37,490 nucleotides of DNA from an uncultured SAR116 cluster alpha proteobacterium (GCA_902596655.1 CACJUX010000019.1:1-37490), one strand, 5' to 3'; counted from the stretch's first letter, positions 8,982-18,922 are shown. Numbers and translations are program-made. The notes: generated by a model not told the origin, from the letters alone.

Positions 8982-9650
8982 ATGCGCGTCCTTCATCATC
9001 ACGAACTATGCGCCTCATCCCGTATTATCCGACTCGTGATGGCAGAACGTGGCATCGTCTGTCTGCCCAAGAGCGAACAACCCTGGGACCGTGTTGAGGA
9101 CTTCTTACGTCTCAATCCCGCTGGTGATGTGCCGGTGCTCATGACCGAGGATGGCGAGGCAATATGTGGCGCTTCGGTGATCGCAGAATATCTCGAGGAA
9201 ATTGAGGATAAAATACCACTTATATGGGGTTCAGCAAGCGAGCGTGCTGAAATCAGGCGACTGATGGATTGGTTTGAGGGCAAGTTCACGCGGGAAGTTG
9301 GTGTACCCCTGCTGAATGAAAGATTTATTAAGCGTTTTGTTGATGAGGGACAGCCATCATCATTGGTAATCCGTGCGGCGATGACAAACCTGCATATTCA
9401 CCTTGATTATTTGGATTGGCTTACCGAGCAGGATAATTGGCTGGCTGGCCGACAGATATCGTTGGCAGACCTTGCCGGTGCGGCGCATCTCTCAGTGCTT
9501 GATTATTTTGGTGATATTGACTGGGACAGGCATTCGGAAACCAAAAACTGGTACGCCAAGATGAAATCCCGGCCATCATTTCGTGAACTGCTTGCTGACC
9601 AGATACCCGGTCTACCTGCCGCAGCACATTATGCCAATCTTGATTTCTGA
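8982..9650 (+). CDS. fzlA: Glutathione S-transferase-fold protein, FzlA-like
   Basis: A 222-residue GST-fold protein: an N-terminal thioredoxin-like domain (residues 1-80, with the cis-proline motif D-V-P-V-L) and an all-helical C-terminal domain. The first residues (M-R-V-L-H-H-H-E-L-C-A-S-S-R), the P-W-D-R-x-E-D-F-L-R-L-N-P-A-G segment and the tail (M-K-S-R-P-S-F-R-E-L-L ... A-H-Y-A-N-L-D-F) resemble FzlA. FzlA is the alphaproteobacterial FtsZ-binding division protein that promotes FtsZ curvature and septal wall synthesis and is not known as a detoxifying GST. The assignment rests on my recollection of the family, so a generic GST remains possible. GGCGGAAG lies before the ATG. Its 3' end overlaps the convergent hydrolase gene by 22 bases. 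Confidence 0.8.
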   Translation: MRVLHHHELCASSRIIRLVMAERGIVCLPKSEQPWDRVEDFLRLNPAGDVPVLMTEDGEAICGASVIAEYLEEIEDKIPLIWGSASERAEIRRLMDWFEGKFTREVGVPLLNERFIKRFVDEGQPSSLVIRAAMTNLHIHLDYLDWLTEQDNWLAGRQISLADLAGAAHLSVLDYFGDIDWDRHSETKNWYAKMKSRPSFRELLADQIPGLPAAAHYANLDF

Positions 9651-10414
9651 TCGTCGCTTGCAAGGGCATCGGCCACCAGTTCGGACGTTACTTGCTGTAA
9701 CAGGTCCAGCTGTTGTGGTTCGGAAAAGCGGTGACCGGCGTCCTTGATAAGATGAATCCTGACATCATTGGTTCTTGCGCATTCCGCGATGCGGATTGCT
9801 GTCTGCCACGGCACCTCAGCATCCTGCATGCCATGCAGCAGTCGGATCGGCTTGTCGATGTTGAGGGTGCCGCGCAACCGCAAATGTTGACGGCCATCCT
9901 CGATTAGATGATAGGGATAGACAACCGGTTCAACCGCATAGGGGTTTGGTAAGGCAATTTTCCCCTCTGTTTGGATATGCCTACGCTGGTCGTCGGTCAG
10001 TTCAGCCCAGATCAAATCCTCGGTGAAATCTGGTGCGGCGGCAATACCAATAAGGCCCACGATCTGTTTGGGCCTTAATAGGGTCGCATTAAGCATCAGC
10101 CATCCACCAAGAGAGGATCCCACAAGAATCTGTGGACCCTCGCTCAGCTCATCAATAACGTTGATCACATCCTCGGTCCAGTCGGAGATGTTTGTAGCAT
10201 CTATTGAGCCACTCGACCGGCCGTGACCGCGATAGTCAAATCGCAGGAATGCTTGTCCATTTGCCTGTGCCCACTCCTCCAGGAAGAGGGCCTTGCTGCC
10301 TTCCATATCCGAGCCATGACCGGCAAGAAAGATGATGCCGGGGCCGTTGCCTGAAAATCGACGGTAGGCGATATGGTCTGTCTCGGTTATGGTGTGGATC
10401 ATTGGGTCTGACAT
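9629..10414 (-). CDS. Alpha/beta hydrolase
   Basis: A 261-residue serine hydrolase with the alpha/beta fold. The oxyanion region is near residue 33 (L-A-G-H-G-S-D-M-E-G-S-K), followed by F-D-Y-R-G-H-G-R-S. The nucleophile elbow G-S-S-L-G-G-W is near residue 100, an acid is plausible around 196 (M-Q-D-A-E-V-P), and the catalytic histidine is in D-A-G-H-R-F-S. The short, cap-poor form resembles the ABHD10/palmitoyl-protein-thioesterase-like group often found next to FzlA in alphaproteobacteria; the substrate is unknown. It starts at ATG 10414, is divergent from the downstream glycosyltransferase (82-base gap), and its end overlaps the FzlA-like gene tail-to-tail. Confidence 0.9.
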   Translation of the reverse strand: MSDPMIHTITETDHIAYRRFSGNGPGIIFLAGHGSDMEGSKALFLEEWAQANGQAFLRFDYRGHGRSSGSIDATNISDWTEDVINVIDELSEGPQILVGSSLGGWLMLNATLLRPKQIVGLIGIAAAPDFTEDLIWAELTDDQRRHIQTEGKIALPNPYAVEPVVYPYHLIEDGRQHLRLRGTLNIDKPIRLLHGMQDAEVPWQTAIRIAECARTNDVRIHLIKDAGHRFSEPQQLDLLQQVTSELVADALASDDQKSRLA

Positions 10415-10496
10415 CAGTGTTTTCCGCCTTTTAGATTTTTGCTTGGCCCTTGGTCTCGGGTGTCCCCGAATAATCTTGCAACGATACTGAATTTAG

Positions 10497-11735
10497 ATGA
10501 GCAGCAAAACAAAACAAAAATCAGGGCAAAGTCTTCCCACCTTGCCGCGCTTTGTCAAAAAACACAGCCAAAGCGGCGATGGTCCGGTTATCGTTCAGGT
10601 TTTACCTGAGCTCGTAAGGGGTGGCGTCGAGAGAGGTACGGTTGAGATGGCTGAAGCCATCATCGCCGCCGGTGGCAAGGCAGTGGTGGTTTCCAATGGT
10701 GGCTCGATGGAACGACATCTCGCAAGATGTGGTGCAGTGCATTATCGTCTGCCGGTCAATGTGAAGAATCCGCTGCAATGGACATCTATCCGGCGTCGGC
10801 TTGGTACTATTCTGCGTGATGAGGGCGCTGACATTGTTCATGTGCGCTCGCGTGTGCCGGCATGGATTGCCTTGCCTGTTGCCAAACGGTTGGGTTTGAT
10901 CACGGTTAGCACTGTGCATGGCCGTTTCCATACAAACTCTGCCCTGAAACGTATTTATAATGGCAAGATGCTGAAAGCAGATCATGTTATCGCCATTTCC
11001 AACTACATCAAATCTCTTATAACACGGACCTATTTTGGCGTGGAGGAGCGCTTGAGCGTGATACACCGCGGTGTTGATACTACCGTGTTCGAAGCGGGTG
11101 AGGTTTCGCAGTCGAGGATCATCCGTTTTGTCAATGAAATTGCTCTGCCCGAGGATATGCCGGTGGTGATGCTGCCCGCTCGTCCCTCTGCGTGGAAGGG
11201 ACATGAAATCCTGCTTGAGGCACTCGCGCAGATCAAGGAAATGCCGTTTTTATGTGTGTTTGTTGGGGCTGCCGATGGACGAAAGTCGTTCACTGATGGC
11301 ATTACCAAGAAGGGTGTTGCACTGGGGTTAGAGGGTCGGTTCCGTCTAGTTAGTGCGGTTGAGGATATGCCCGCAGCTCTGATGGTTGCGGATGTTGTGG
11401 TTATGCCATCAGTTACACCAGAACCATTTGGCCGGGTTGCGCTTGAGGCACAAGCCATGGGTCGGCCGGTGATTGCCTTTAATCATGGGGGCGCTTCTGA
11501 GTCCATCATTCATGAAAAGACGGGTTGGCTGGCAAAACCGAATAATGTTGGGGATCTTGGCAATTGCATCAAAACAGCTCTGTCCTTGAGTGCCAGCCAA
11601 CGCCGTACCCTTGCCCGTAATACCCGCAACCACATCACAAGCTCTTTTTCAACCGCCAAGATGTGCCGTGATACACTCAAGATCTACGCCCGTTTGCTAG
11701 CAAAGGTAGCCATGCGCAGGCATGGGTCCCGGTGA
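10497..11735 (+). CDS. GT4 family glycosyltransferase
   Basis: A 412-residue GT-B retaining glycosyltransferase. The N-terminal acceptor-binding half has V-L-P-E-L-V-R-G-G-V-E-R-G-T near residue 35, the usual glycine-rich loop of family 4. The C-terminal half has the nucleotide-sugar region S-V-T-P-E-P-F-G-R-V-A-L-E-A-Q-A-M-G, containing the E-x7-E motif, followed by P-V-I-A-F-N-H-G-G. It probably adds a sugar to an envelope glycolipid or LPS; donor and acceptor cannot be read from the sequence. It starts at ATG 10497, with no clear Shine-Dalgarno. It lies alone between the divergent hydrolase and thrS. Confidence 0.92.
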   Translation: MSSKTKQKSGQSLPTLPRFVKKHSQSGDGPVIVQVLPELVRGGVERGTVEMAEAIIAAGGKAVVVSNGGSMERHLARCGAVHYRLPVNVKNPLQWTSIRRRLGTILRDEGADIVHVRSRVPAWIALPVAKRLGLITVSTVHGRFHTNSALKRIYNGKMLKADHVIAISNYIKSLITRTYFGVEERLSVIHRGVDTTVFEAGEVSQSRIIRFVNEIALPEDMPVVMLPARPSAWKGHEILLEALAQIKEMPFLCVFVGAADGRKSFTDGITKKGVALGLEGRFRLVSAVEDMPAALMVADVVVMPSVTPEPFGRVALEAQAMGRPVIAFNHGGASESIIHEKTGWLAKPNNVGDLGNCIKTALSLSASQRRTLARNTRNHITSSFSTAKMCRDTLKIYARLLAKVAMRRHGSR

Positions 11736-11852
11736 GCAGGTGGGCTTTGCCTGTGGTCCCCGAAGACAGGGCAATTGTCGGGCTTGAGTTTCCCCGCTTC
11801 TACGGCTAATTTGCGATTAGTTGATTTCAATTAGAGGTTCTCAAAGCAAGAT

Positions 11853-13778
11853 ATGCCGATCATCACCCTTCCTGACGGATCAACCCGTAGCTATGATTTG
11901 CCAGTGACACCGGGTGATGTTGCTTTAGATATAGGCCCTGGCCTTGCCAAAGCAGCCTTGCTTGGCATCGTCGATGGCGGTGAATGGGATCTGTCACGAC
12001 CAATCGAGGTCGACGCATCGCTGGCATTGGTAACAGCCAAAGATGACAGTGCGCTTGCGCTGTTGCGTCATGATTGTGCGCATGTGATGGCGGAGGCTGT
12101 CCTTGAAATTTATCCTGAAACACAGGTGACGATTGGTCCGTCCATTGAAAACGGATTTTATTATGATTTCCATCGCGAAACACCATTCACGGATGCAGAC
12201 CTAGAAGCTATCGAGGCTCGGATGCACAAAATTGTTGATCGTGACGAGCCGATCACTCGCGAGGTTTGGACCCGAGATCAGGCGGTGACTTTCTACCAGG
12301 AAAATGATGAGCCGTTCAAAGTTGAGCTTGTTGAGGCGATTCCCGCTGACGAGACCGTGACGTTTTATCGCCAGGGCGATTTTATTGATCTTTGCCGCGG
12401 GCCGCACCTACCCTCAACTGGGCGGCTGGGCCATGCCTTTAAACTGATGAGTGTTGCCGGCGCCTATTGGCGCGGTGACTCCGATAGGCCAATGCTGCAA
12501 CGCATTTATGGCACTGCCTGGCGCACGGAAAAGGAACTTGTGGCCTATCTTCACATGCTTGAGGAGGCCGAAAAACGCGATCATCGTAAGCTCGGAAAGC
12601 AACTTGGCCTTTTCCATATGCAGGAGGAGGCAACGGGATCGGTTTTTTGGCATCCCAAAGGCTGGGTAATGTATCGTGAGATTGAGGCCTATATCCGGCG
12701 TCGGCTTGACGAGGGTTGCTATGACGAGGTTAAGACCCCGCAGCTTGTTGATCGCACCTTATGGGAGGCGTCCGGTCACTGGGACAAATTCCGTGAGAAC
12801 ATGTTTACAGCGCAGTCTGAGGACGATCGCACACTTGCATTGAAGCCGATGAACTGCCCGTGTCACGTGCAGATTTTTCGGCAGGGAATTAAATCATATC
12901 GTGACTTGCCTATTCGCATGGCGGAATTTGGCTCTTGCCATCGCAACGAACCATCGGGTGCGCTTCATGGCATCATGAGGGTCCGCGCCTTCACCCAGGA
13001 TGATGCTCATATCTTCTGTACCGAAGACCAAATAACTTCGGAATCCGTCCGTTTCTGTGAATTGCTTCAAACCATCTATGCAGATTTCGGTTTCACGGAT
13101 GTGCGAGTTAAGTTTTCGAACCGGCCGGACGTGCGCGCGGGTGAGGATGAAGTGTGGGATCGCGCCGAGAGCGCGCTGACCGATGCCTGTAATGCAGCCA
13201 AGTTGGAGACGACGTTAAATCCCGGTGAAGGTGCTTTCTACGGGCCCAAGCTGGAGTTTGTTCTGCGCGATGCCATTGGGCGAGATTGGCAATGTGGAAC
13301 GTTGCAGGTTGATTTTGTGTTGCCTGACAGGCTAGATGCCGAATATGTTGCCGAGGATGGCAGACGCAAGCGCCCGGTAATGCTGCATCGTGCAATTCTT
13401 GGATCGATGGAACGCTGGATTGGCATTTTGATTGAGCAATATGCGGGGCGGATGCCGCCCTGGTTGGCGCCAGTACAGATTGTTGTCGCTTCAATCACGA
13501 ACAGTGCAAATGAATATGCCGAACAGGTGGCGCGAACTGCCGACGTTATGGGCCTGCGAGTTGAGCGTGATTTTCGCAATGAAAAGATCAGCTACAAAGT
13601 TCGCGAGCACAGTGTGATGAAGGTACCGTTCATTCTCGTCGTTGGTGAGCGGGAAGTTGAGGCGTCAACAGTTGCTCTGCGGCGGTTGGGTTCAAATGAT
13701 CAGCAGGTGCTGGATCTGAAGGACGCGCTGTCTACGCTTCGCGATGAAAGCCTGCCACCTGATTCGCGAAAAGCTTAA
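11853..13778 (+). CDS. thrS: Threonyl-tRNA synthetase ThrS
   Basis: A class II aminoacyl-tRNA synthetase charging tRNA-Thr, in the cytosol; 641 residues, normal length. The domain order is N-terminal TGS (1-60), the editing domain with H-D-C-A-H near residue 74 and C-R-G-P-H-L near 182, the catalytic core, then the anticodon-binding domain from about 535. Catalytic-site Zn ligands are recognisable in M-N-C-P-C-H, D-D-A-H-I-F and L-H-R-A-I-L. Motif 2 is [12 protein letters not shown] and motif 3 ends at [10 protein letters not shown]. It starts at ATG 11853 and leads the translation cluster. The upstream 117 bases have small GC hairpins but I see no T-box or E. coli-type operator. Confidence 0.97.
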   Translation: MPIITLPDGSTRSYDLPVTPGDVALDIGPGLAKAALLGIVDGGEWDLSRPIEVDASLALVTAKDDSALALLRHDCAHVMAEAVLEIYPETQVTIGPSIENGFYYDFHRETPFTDADLEAIEARMHKIVDRDEPITREVWTRDQAVTFYQENDEPFKVELVEAIPADETVTFYRQGDFIDLCRGPHLPSTGRLGHAFKLMSVAGAYWRGDSDRPMLQRIYGTAWRTEKELVAYLHMLEEAEKRDHRKLGKQLGLFHMQEEATGSVFWHPKGWVMYREIEAYIRRRLDEGCYDEVKTPQLVDRTLWEASGHWDKFRENMFTAQSEDDRTLALKPMNCPCHVQIFRQGIKSYRDLPIRMAEFGSCHRNEPSGALHGIMRVRAFTQDDAHIFCTEDQITSESVRFCELLQTIYADFGFTDVRVKFSNRPDVRAGEDEVWDRAESALTDACNAAKLETTLNPGEGAFYGPKLEFVLRDAIGRDWQCGTLQVDFVLPDRLDAEYVAEDGRRKRPVMLHRAILGSMERWIGILIEQYAGRMPPWLAPVQIVVASITNSANEYAEQVARTADVMGLRVERDFRNEKISYKVREHSVMKVPFILVVGEREVEASTVALRRLGSNDQQVLDLKDALSTLRDESLPPDSRKA

Positions 13779-13904
13779 AAAACTGGCCACTTTCTGGAAA
13801 TTTTGTTAAAATCAGGTATTCTAGTGATCGTCAAGTCGGTTATAGCCTGTCGCTGGAAATAGGGCATTTGCCCCGAATACTAAACGTAAACAGGAGAGAT
13901 TTAA
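13779..13904 (+). promoter_or_regulatory. thrS-infC spacer and infC leader with small hairpin
   Basis: The 126-base gap before infC contains a short GGGC-ATTT-GCCC hairpin (13862-13873) followed by a strong Shine-Dalgarno AGGAGAG at 13892-13898. No poly-T tract follows the hairpin, so it is not an obvious terminator. Its position just before the ribosome-binding site makes a role in infC translation control possible, but that is inference. Confidence 0.35.
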
Positions 13905-14441
13905 ATAGTACGTCCACATAATAATGTGCCGCCTGTTCAGGACGGCCCGCGTGTGAATGAAGCCATTCGCGCCCCACAGGTGCGTTGTATTGACCCCGAT
14001 GGTGAACAGCTGGGGGTTTTGGATACAAGAGAAGCCATTTCCAAGGCAGAGGATTTTGGCCTAGATCTCGTTGAGGTTCAACCGAATGTCGAACCCCCTG
14101 TGTGCAAGATTCTTGACTATGGCAAATATAAGTATGAAGCGCAGAAACGCGCCAATGAAGCCCGCAAGAAGCAGAAAATCATCGAGGTGAAGGAAATCAA
14201 ACTTCGCCCCAATATTGATGAGCATGACTATCAGGTCAAAATGCGCAATGTGGTGAAGTTTCTGAGCGGGGGCGACAAAGTCAAGGTAACGCTTCGTTTC
14301 CGTGGCCGTGAGATGGCCCACCAGGAACTTGGTGCAAATGTGTTGACCCGTGTCCGCGAGGAAACCGAGGAGATCGCCAAAATTGAGGCCATGCCAAAAA
14401 TGGAAGGCCGCCAGATGATCATGGTGCTGGCCCCGAAATAG
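13905..14441 (+). CDS. infC: Translation initiation factor IF-3, AUA start codon
   Basis: IF3 binds the 30S subunit, prevents premature 50S joining and rejects non-canonical start codons. The conserved N-domain ([15 protein letters not shown]) and C-domain ([14 protein letters not shown] near residue 99) are intact. The nearest usual start is GTG 13926, but it has no ribosome-binding site at the right distance. The strong AGGAGAG at 13892-13898 lies 6 bases before ATA at 13905, in frame, adding I-V-R-P-H-N-N. The R-P-H-N motif is typical of alphaproteobacterial IF3 N-termini. So I take AUA as the start, giving 178 residues. Rare infC start codons are the known basis of IF3 autoregulation. It lies between thrS and rpmI. 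Confidence 0.93.
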   Translation: MVRPHNNVPPVQDGPRVNEAIRAPQVRCIDPDGEQLGVLDTREAISKAEDFGLDLVEVQPNVEPPVCKILDYGKYKYEAQKRANEARKKQKIIEVKEIKLRPNIDEHDYQVKMRNVVKFLSGGDKVKVTLRFRGREMAHQELGANVLTRVREETEEIAKIEAMPKMEGRQMIMVLAPK

Positions 14442-14659
14442 AGCGAACATAAAAAAGACAACTTGGGACCAGAGGGCTTGATTCCCGGGCGCAACCGCTT
14501 TATAACCACGAGCTCGCGAGAATAGACCGTCGCGTCCGGGCCCAGAATTTCATTTCTGAAAACAGGGCATGCCCGGCCGGCGTAGCACCATCAGCCAGAT
14601 GTCTGGCATCCCGGCGAAGGGGAGATGGTTACCTTACAAATGTGAAGAAAGAGGTCAAA
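14442..14659 (+). promoter_or_regulatory. infC-rpmI spacer, possible structured L35/L20 leader
   Basis: An unusually long 218-base untranslated gap inside what is otherwise a tight translation cluster. It is rich in self-complementary GC blocks, for example CCCGGGCG near 14485 facing CGTCCGGGCC near 14532, and GGGCATGCCC near 14566. The immediate upstream part of rpmI has GGGGAGATGG and AGAGG elements. In other bacteria this position holds an L20-binding autoregulatory leader. I infer a comparable leader or an internal promoter; I did not identify a known RNA family. Confidence 0.35.
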
Positions 14660-14857
14660 ATGCCCAAGATGAAAACTAAAAGCGGTGCGAAAAAGCGTTT
14701 TCGCCTGACCGCCAGTGGTAAAGTTCGCGGCTCAGCTGCTTTTCTAAGCCACAATCTTCGCCGTCGTTCCCAGAAAATGAAGCGCAAGGCTCGTGGTACA
14801 ATGATCCTGTGTGATGCGGATGCCCGCATCGTCAAGCGTTTTCTACCTCACGCATAG
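14660..14857 (+). CDS. rpmI: 50S ribosomal protein L35
   Basis: A small basic protein of the large ribosomal subunit, 65 residues from ATG 14660. The start M-P-K-M-K-T-K-S-G-A-K-K-R-F and the internal H-N-L-R-R-R-S-Q-K are diagnostic of bL35. AGAGG lies 7-8 bases upstream. The frame also opens six codons earlier at a GTG, which would give a non-family N-terminus. It is 13 bases from rplT and surely co-transcribed with it. Confidence 0.97.
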   Translation: MPKMKTKSGAKKRFRLTASGKVRGSAAFLSHNLRRRSQKMKRKARGTMILCDADARIVKRFLPHA

Positions 14858-14870
14858 AGGAGACGGGTAA

Positions 14871-15227
14871 ATGGCACGCGTTAAAAGAGGCACTACCACC
14901 CACGCCCGTCACGGCAAGGTCATTAAGGCCGCCAAAGGCTATTATGGACGTCGAAAAAACACCTTTAAGACGGCGACACAGGCAGTGGACAAGGCACGGC
15001 AATATGCCTATCGCGACCGCCGCGTGCGCAAGCGCGAATTCCGTGCCCTTTGGATTCAGCGGATCAATGCTGCTGCGCGTCTAAATGGCATGACCTACTC
15101 GCAGATGATGGGTGGCCTGATCAAGGCCGGCATCGAGATTGACCGCAAGATGCTTGCTGATCTTGCCGTTAACGAGCCAGCAGCATTTGCAACGCTGGTC
15201 GAACGTTCACGGGCAGCGGCCAGCTAA
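14871..15227 (+). CDS. rplT: 50S ribosomal protein L20
   Basis: An early-assembly 23S rRNA-binding protein, and in many bacteria a translational repressor of its own operon. Its 118 residues start M-A-R-V-K-R-G, with [12 protein letters not shown] and a basic central helix, then the globular [10 protein letters not shown] domain. GGAG lies 8-12 bases before the ATG. It is directly downstream of rpmI, so the usual infC-rpmI-rplT order is kept. Confidence 0.98.
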   Translation: MARVKRGTTTHARHGKVIKAAKGYYGRRKNTFKTATQAVDKARQYAYRDRRVRKREFRALWIQRINAAARLNGMTYSQMMGGLIKAGIEIDRKMLADLAVNEPAAFATLVERSRAAAS

Positions 15228-15368
15228 CGCGTATCTGCAAAAATAAACTGTCAGGCTGTTGCTTTGAACATCGCTTTTGGATGACGATCTATCCATGATG
15301 TTTTGGGGGCAGCCTTATTTTTTGTTCTGTAAAACGGACTTATGATTGAATTGAACGAGATTGGCATC
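15228..15368 (+). promoter_or_regulatory. rplT-pheS spacer with nested hairpins and T-run
   Basis: Contains GGCTG at 15254-15258 pairing with CAGCC at 15310-15314, enclosing GGAT/ATCC around 15281-15295, and followed by a T-rich run (15315-15323). This could be a weak terminator of the ribosomal protein transcript or an attenuator ahead of pheST. No Phe-rich leader peptide is evident. The long loop makes the call tentative. Confidence 0.25.
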
Positions 15369-16454
15369 ATGCAAGACCTGGAGTCGCTAGCCGCAGAAAT
15401 TACCACCGCGATTGAGAATGCGGCTTCACTTGAGGCGCTTGAAGTGATCCGTATTGCAGCGCTTGGTAAGAAGGGTCGAGTAACAAAGATGATGCGCGAG
15501 TTGGGCGGCATGAATCCGGAAGCTCGGAAACAGGCCGGAGAGGATCTTAACCGGTTGAAGGACAGCATCTCCTCAGCTGTCGATGCGCGGCAGAAACTTC
15601 TTAGTGATGCTGCTTTAAATGACCGGTTGGCGGCCGAAACTGTTGACGTGACGCTGCCCTCACGCCCGCATCTTGAGGCCCGCTTGCATCCGCTGTCCCG
15701 CACTATTGAAGAAGTTGTGGCAATCTTTGCCGAGATGGGGTTCACTGTTGCCGAGGGTCCGGACATTGAGTCCGATTACTATAATTTTACAGCGCTCAAC
15801 ATCCCTGAGGAACACCCTGCACGTCAAGAGCATGATACCTTCTATCTGCCGCCTGATGCCGAGGGCAGGCGCAAGGTGCTGCGTACCCATACATCGCCGG
15901 TGCAGGTGCGCACGATGGAGGCCACCGAACCGCCGGTGCGGATCATTGTTCCCGGACGCACTTATCGGTCAGATCATGATGCCACGCATTCCCCGATGTT
16001 TCATCAATGCGAGGGTCTGGTGATTGCCGATGGCATCCACATGGGGCATCTCAAGGGCTGCTTGATCGATTTCTGCCGTGCTTTTTTTGGCGTTGATGAT
16101 TTGCCGGTGCGGTTTCGTCCGAGCTATTTCCCTTTCACTGAGCCATCTGCCGAGGTCGATATAGGCTGCACGCGTGACGGCGGTGGGTTGAAGATTGGCA
16201 CTGGTGATGACTGGCTGGAGATTCTGGGATCAGGCATGGTCAATGCGAGGGTGCTGGCCAATTGTGGCTATGATCCTGAGAAATATCAGGGCTTCGCCTT
16301 TGGTATGGGGATTGAACGGATTGCCATGTTGAAATATGGCATTCCCGATCTGCGTACCTTCTATGACAGTGATCTTCGGTGGATGCGGCATTATGGCTTT
16401 TTGCCATTTGATGCACCTTCGATCCATGCCGGTCTGGTAGGAGGATCAAACTAA
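15369..16454 (+). CDS. pheS: Phenylalanyl-tRNA synthetase alpha subunit
   Basis: The catalytic alpha subunit of the (alpha-beta)2 PheRS. It has an N-terminal coiled-coil region (residues 1-85 with A-L-G-K-K-G-R), motif 1 around [12 protein letters not shown], and H-D-T-F-Y-L at the active-site entrance. Motif 2 is [31 protein letters not shown] lies in the core, and motif 3 is at [10 protein letters not shown]. The frame opens at ATG 15342, but the usual family N-terminus matches ATG 15369 (M-Q-D-L-E-S-L), giving 361 residues. Its TAA stop shares one base with the pheT ATG (TAATG), implying translational coupling. Confidence 0.96.
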   Translation: MQDLESLAAEITTAIENAASLEALEVIRIAALGKKGRVTKMMRELGGMNPEARKQAGEDLNRLKDSISSAVDARQKLLSDAALNDRLAAETVDVTLPSRPHLEARLHPLSRTIEEVVAIFAEMGFTVAEGPDIESDYYNFTALNIPEEHPARQEHDTFYLPPDAEGRRKVLRTHTSPVQVRTMEATEPPVRIIVPGRTYRSDHDATHSPMFHQCEGLVIADGIHMGHLKGCLIDFCRAFFGVDDLPVRFRPSYFPFTEPSAEVDIGCTRDGGGLKIGTGDDWLEILGSGMVNARVLANCGYDPEKYQGFAFGMGIERIAMLKYGIPDLRTFYDSDLRWMRHYGFLPFDAPSIHAGLVGGSN

Positions 16455-18853
16455 TGAAATTCACCCGCGACTGGCTATTCGACCATCTTGCAACCGATCA
16501 TTCGCTCGATGAGATTCTGGAGGCCTTGCCGATGCTGGGTCTCGAGGTTGAGGATGTACAGGACCGAGCAGCAGCGTTGGCATCCTTCACTATCGCCGAG
16601 GTTGTGTCCGCTAAACAACATCCTAACGCCGATAAATTGCGCGTTTGCATGGTTAATACAGGTGGTGGCGATACGGTACAGGTCGTCTGCGGTGCGCCAA
16701 ATGCGCGTACTGGAATGAAAGGTGTTTTTGCGCCTGTTGGTGCTTATGTCCCGGGAATTGACCTTAAATTGAAGGCAGGTGAGATTCGTGGTGAGCCCTC
16801 AAATGGCATGCTGTGTTCAGAACGTGAATTGGAGCTCTCTGACGAGCATGACGGAATCATCAATCTGCCAGCTGATGCGCCTGTTGGTGCTGCCTTTGTC
16901 GCCTATGCGGGGCTGGATGACCCGATCATCGAGATTGCAATTACCCCAAATCGCGCGGATTGCCTTGGGGTGCGTGGCGTTGCCCGCGATCTTGCTGCAG
17001 CCGGTTACGGAACCCTTAAAGAGGTGGATTTCAGCGCGCATGAAGGTGCCTTTGGCAGCCCGATCACGTGGAATATCGACGCTAGTGCGCACAGCTTTTG
17101 CCCTCGCATTTCTGGCTGTGCCTTTCGAGGGTTGCGTAATGGGCCAAGTCCAGTTTGGATGGCGCGACGCCTCATTGCTATCGGCCAGCGTCCGATAAGC
17201 GCGCTGGTCGATATCACCAACTATGTGATGATTGACCTTGGCCGCCCGCTACATGCCTATGATATTGCCAAGATTGCGGGCGACAGCCTGACCATACGCG
17301 CGGCCAGTGATGGTGAGACTATGATCGCCCTCAATGAAAAGGAATATAAGTTGGACTCCAGCATGTTCATCATTGCTGATGCACATGGCGCGGATGACCT
17401 TGCCGGCATCATGGGTGGTGAGCGGACCGGCGTGAGCGAATCGACAACTGAGATGTTCCTTGAGGTAGCAATTTTCGATCCCATCTCAGTCGCGACAACG
17501 GCCCGCAAACTCAATATCAATTCCGATGCGCGCTACCGTTTCGAGCGCGGCCTTGACGCAACCTCGCCAGATTGGGTGCAGGGACATGTCGCCAGATTGG
17601 TGACGTCAATCTGTGGCGGTGAGGCAAGCCATGTCACCATCGCTGGTAAGGGCGCACAATGGCAGCGTGAGATCCGTCTCGCGGCTGATAAAGTGCAACG
17701 GCTGACGGGTATGGATGTTCCTGCGGCAGACCAGTTGGCAATTCTTGAGACGCTTGGGTTTACTGTTGCCGCCGATGTTGGGGGGTGGACGGTCAGCCCA
17801 CCACCATGGCGCGGTGACATTGATGGTGCTGCTGATTTGGTTGAGGAAATCGGCCGTATTTATGGTTATGACCACCTGCCGATGGAACATCTGCCGCGCG
17901 AAAATGTTGTTGCCCAGCCATCACTGAACCCGGCGCAGGCACTCCAGTTTCGCCTGCGCCGTGCCCTGGCATCCCGTGGGTTGATGGAGGCTGTAACTTT
18001 CTCCTTCCTGTCAGAACCACAGGCTACGGCGTTTGGCGGTGGTGCGGCAAATCTTACACTGGTTAACCCGATTAGTGCTGATCTGTCGGTCATGCGCCCC
18101 TCGATTATACCGAATCTTCTTGCTGCTGCTGCGCGTAATCAGGACCGCGGAGACGCCGACGTACATCTGTTTGAGGTCGGCCCGGTCTTTCTGGGCGATG
18201 CTCCTGAAGACCAGCGTACCGCCTGCAGCGGACTCCGCCATGGGGCAACCGCCATGAGGGAATGGCATGCCACCCAGCGTAGGGTCGACGTGTTTGACTC
18301 GAAGGCTGATGCCGAGGCGGCACTGGTGGCACTTGGCGTGCGTGCAAGAGGTCTGCATGTCAGGGCTGGCGGTGCCGAATATCTGCATCCAGGGCGCTCA
18401 GGCCAGTTGGTGCAAGGCCGCACTGTGCTGGCTAGTTTTGGTGAAATTCATCCGAAGGTGCTCGATGAATTTGGTCTACGCGGCGTGACGGTTGCGTTTG
18501 AAATTCATCTTGATGATGTACCGTTACCAAATGCCAAGGGGCCGGCCCGTCCATTGCTGAAGATGTCGGTTTTCCAGCCGGTGACGCGTGATTTTGCGTT
18601 TATCGTCGATGCCAAAACGCCGGCAGGTGATCTGCTGAGAGCAGTCAGATCCGGGGCAGGACCGATGCTCAGCGACATCGCCGTGTTTGATGTCTATGAG
18701 GGTGACAATATCGAAACTGGCAGAAAATCTGTTGCGATTACCATAACCCTCAGTCCAACAAAGGCGACACTGACCGAGGAGGAGATCGACCAGATTTCCA
18801 AGTCGGTCATAAAGCTTGCCTCAAAAAACTGTGGGGCCGTGTTGCGTAGCTAG
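16454..18853 (+). CDS. pheT: Phenylalanyl-tRNA synthetase beta subunit
   Basis: The beta subunit of PheRS, 799 residues, the usual bacterial length. Domains in order: the N-terminal OB-fold tRNA-binding domain (about 39-148, with H-P-N-A-D-K-L-R-V-C), the B3/B4 editing domain (about 210-380), the B5 domain (about 400-475), the catalytic-like core (G-R-I-Y-G-Y-D onward), and the C-terminal FDX-ACB anticodon-binding domain (about 705-799, S-V-F-Q-P-V-T-R-D-F-A-F). It starts on the ATG that overlaps the pheS stop. It is the last gene of the translation cluster and convergent with the sugar dehydrogenase. Confidence 0.97.
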   Translation: MKFTRDWLFDHLATDHSLDEILEALPMLGLEVEDVQDRAAALASFTIAEVVSAKQHPNADKLRVCMVNTGGGDTVQVVCGAPNARTGMKGVFAPVGAYVPGIDLKLKAGEIRGEPSNGMLCSERELELSDEHDGIINLPADAPVGAAFVAYAGLDDPIIEIAITPNRADCLGVRGVARDLAAAGYGTLKEVDFSAHEGAFGSPITWNIDASAHSFCPRISGCAFRGLRNGPSPVWMARRLIAIGQRPISALVDITNYVMIDLGRPLHAYDIAKIAGDSLTIRAASDGETMIALNEKEYKLDSSMFIIADAHGADDLAGIMGGERTGVSESTTEMFLEVAIFDPISVATTARKLNINSDARYRFERGLDATSPDWVQGHVARLVTSICGGEASHVTIAGKGAQWQREIRLAADKVQRLTGMDVPAADQLAILETLGFTVAADVGGWTVSPPPWRGDIDGAADLVEEIGRIYGYDHLPMEHLPRENVVAQPSLNPAQALQFRLRRALASRGLMEAVTFSFLSEPQATAFGGGAANLTLVNPISADLSVMRPSIIPNLLAAAARNQDRGDADVHLFEVGPVFLGDAPEDQRTACSGLRHGATAMREWHATQRRVDVFDSKADAEAALVALGVRARGLHVRAGGAEYLHPGRSGQLVQGRTVLASFGEIHPKVLDEFGLRGVTVAFEIHLDDVPLPNAKGPARPLLKMSVFQPVTRDFAFIVDAKTPAGDLLRAVRSGAGPMLSDIAVFDVYEGDNIETGRKSVAITITLSPTKATLTEEEIDQISKSVIKLASKNCGAVLRS

Positions 18854-18922
18854 CCGGTTCGCACCACTGCTACCCCTCACAAGCGACCTGGATCGAAGAA
18901 ATCACCCGACGCTACGACGTCC

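Noticed and set aside
10602-11204. 200-residue antisense ORF within the glycosyltransferase gene
   Set aside because: Shadow of the GT4 reading frame; no motifs, and His/Asn-rich composition typical of antisense frames.
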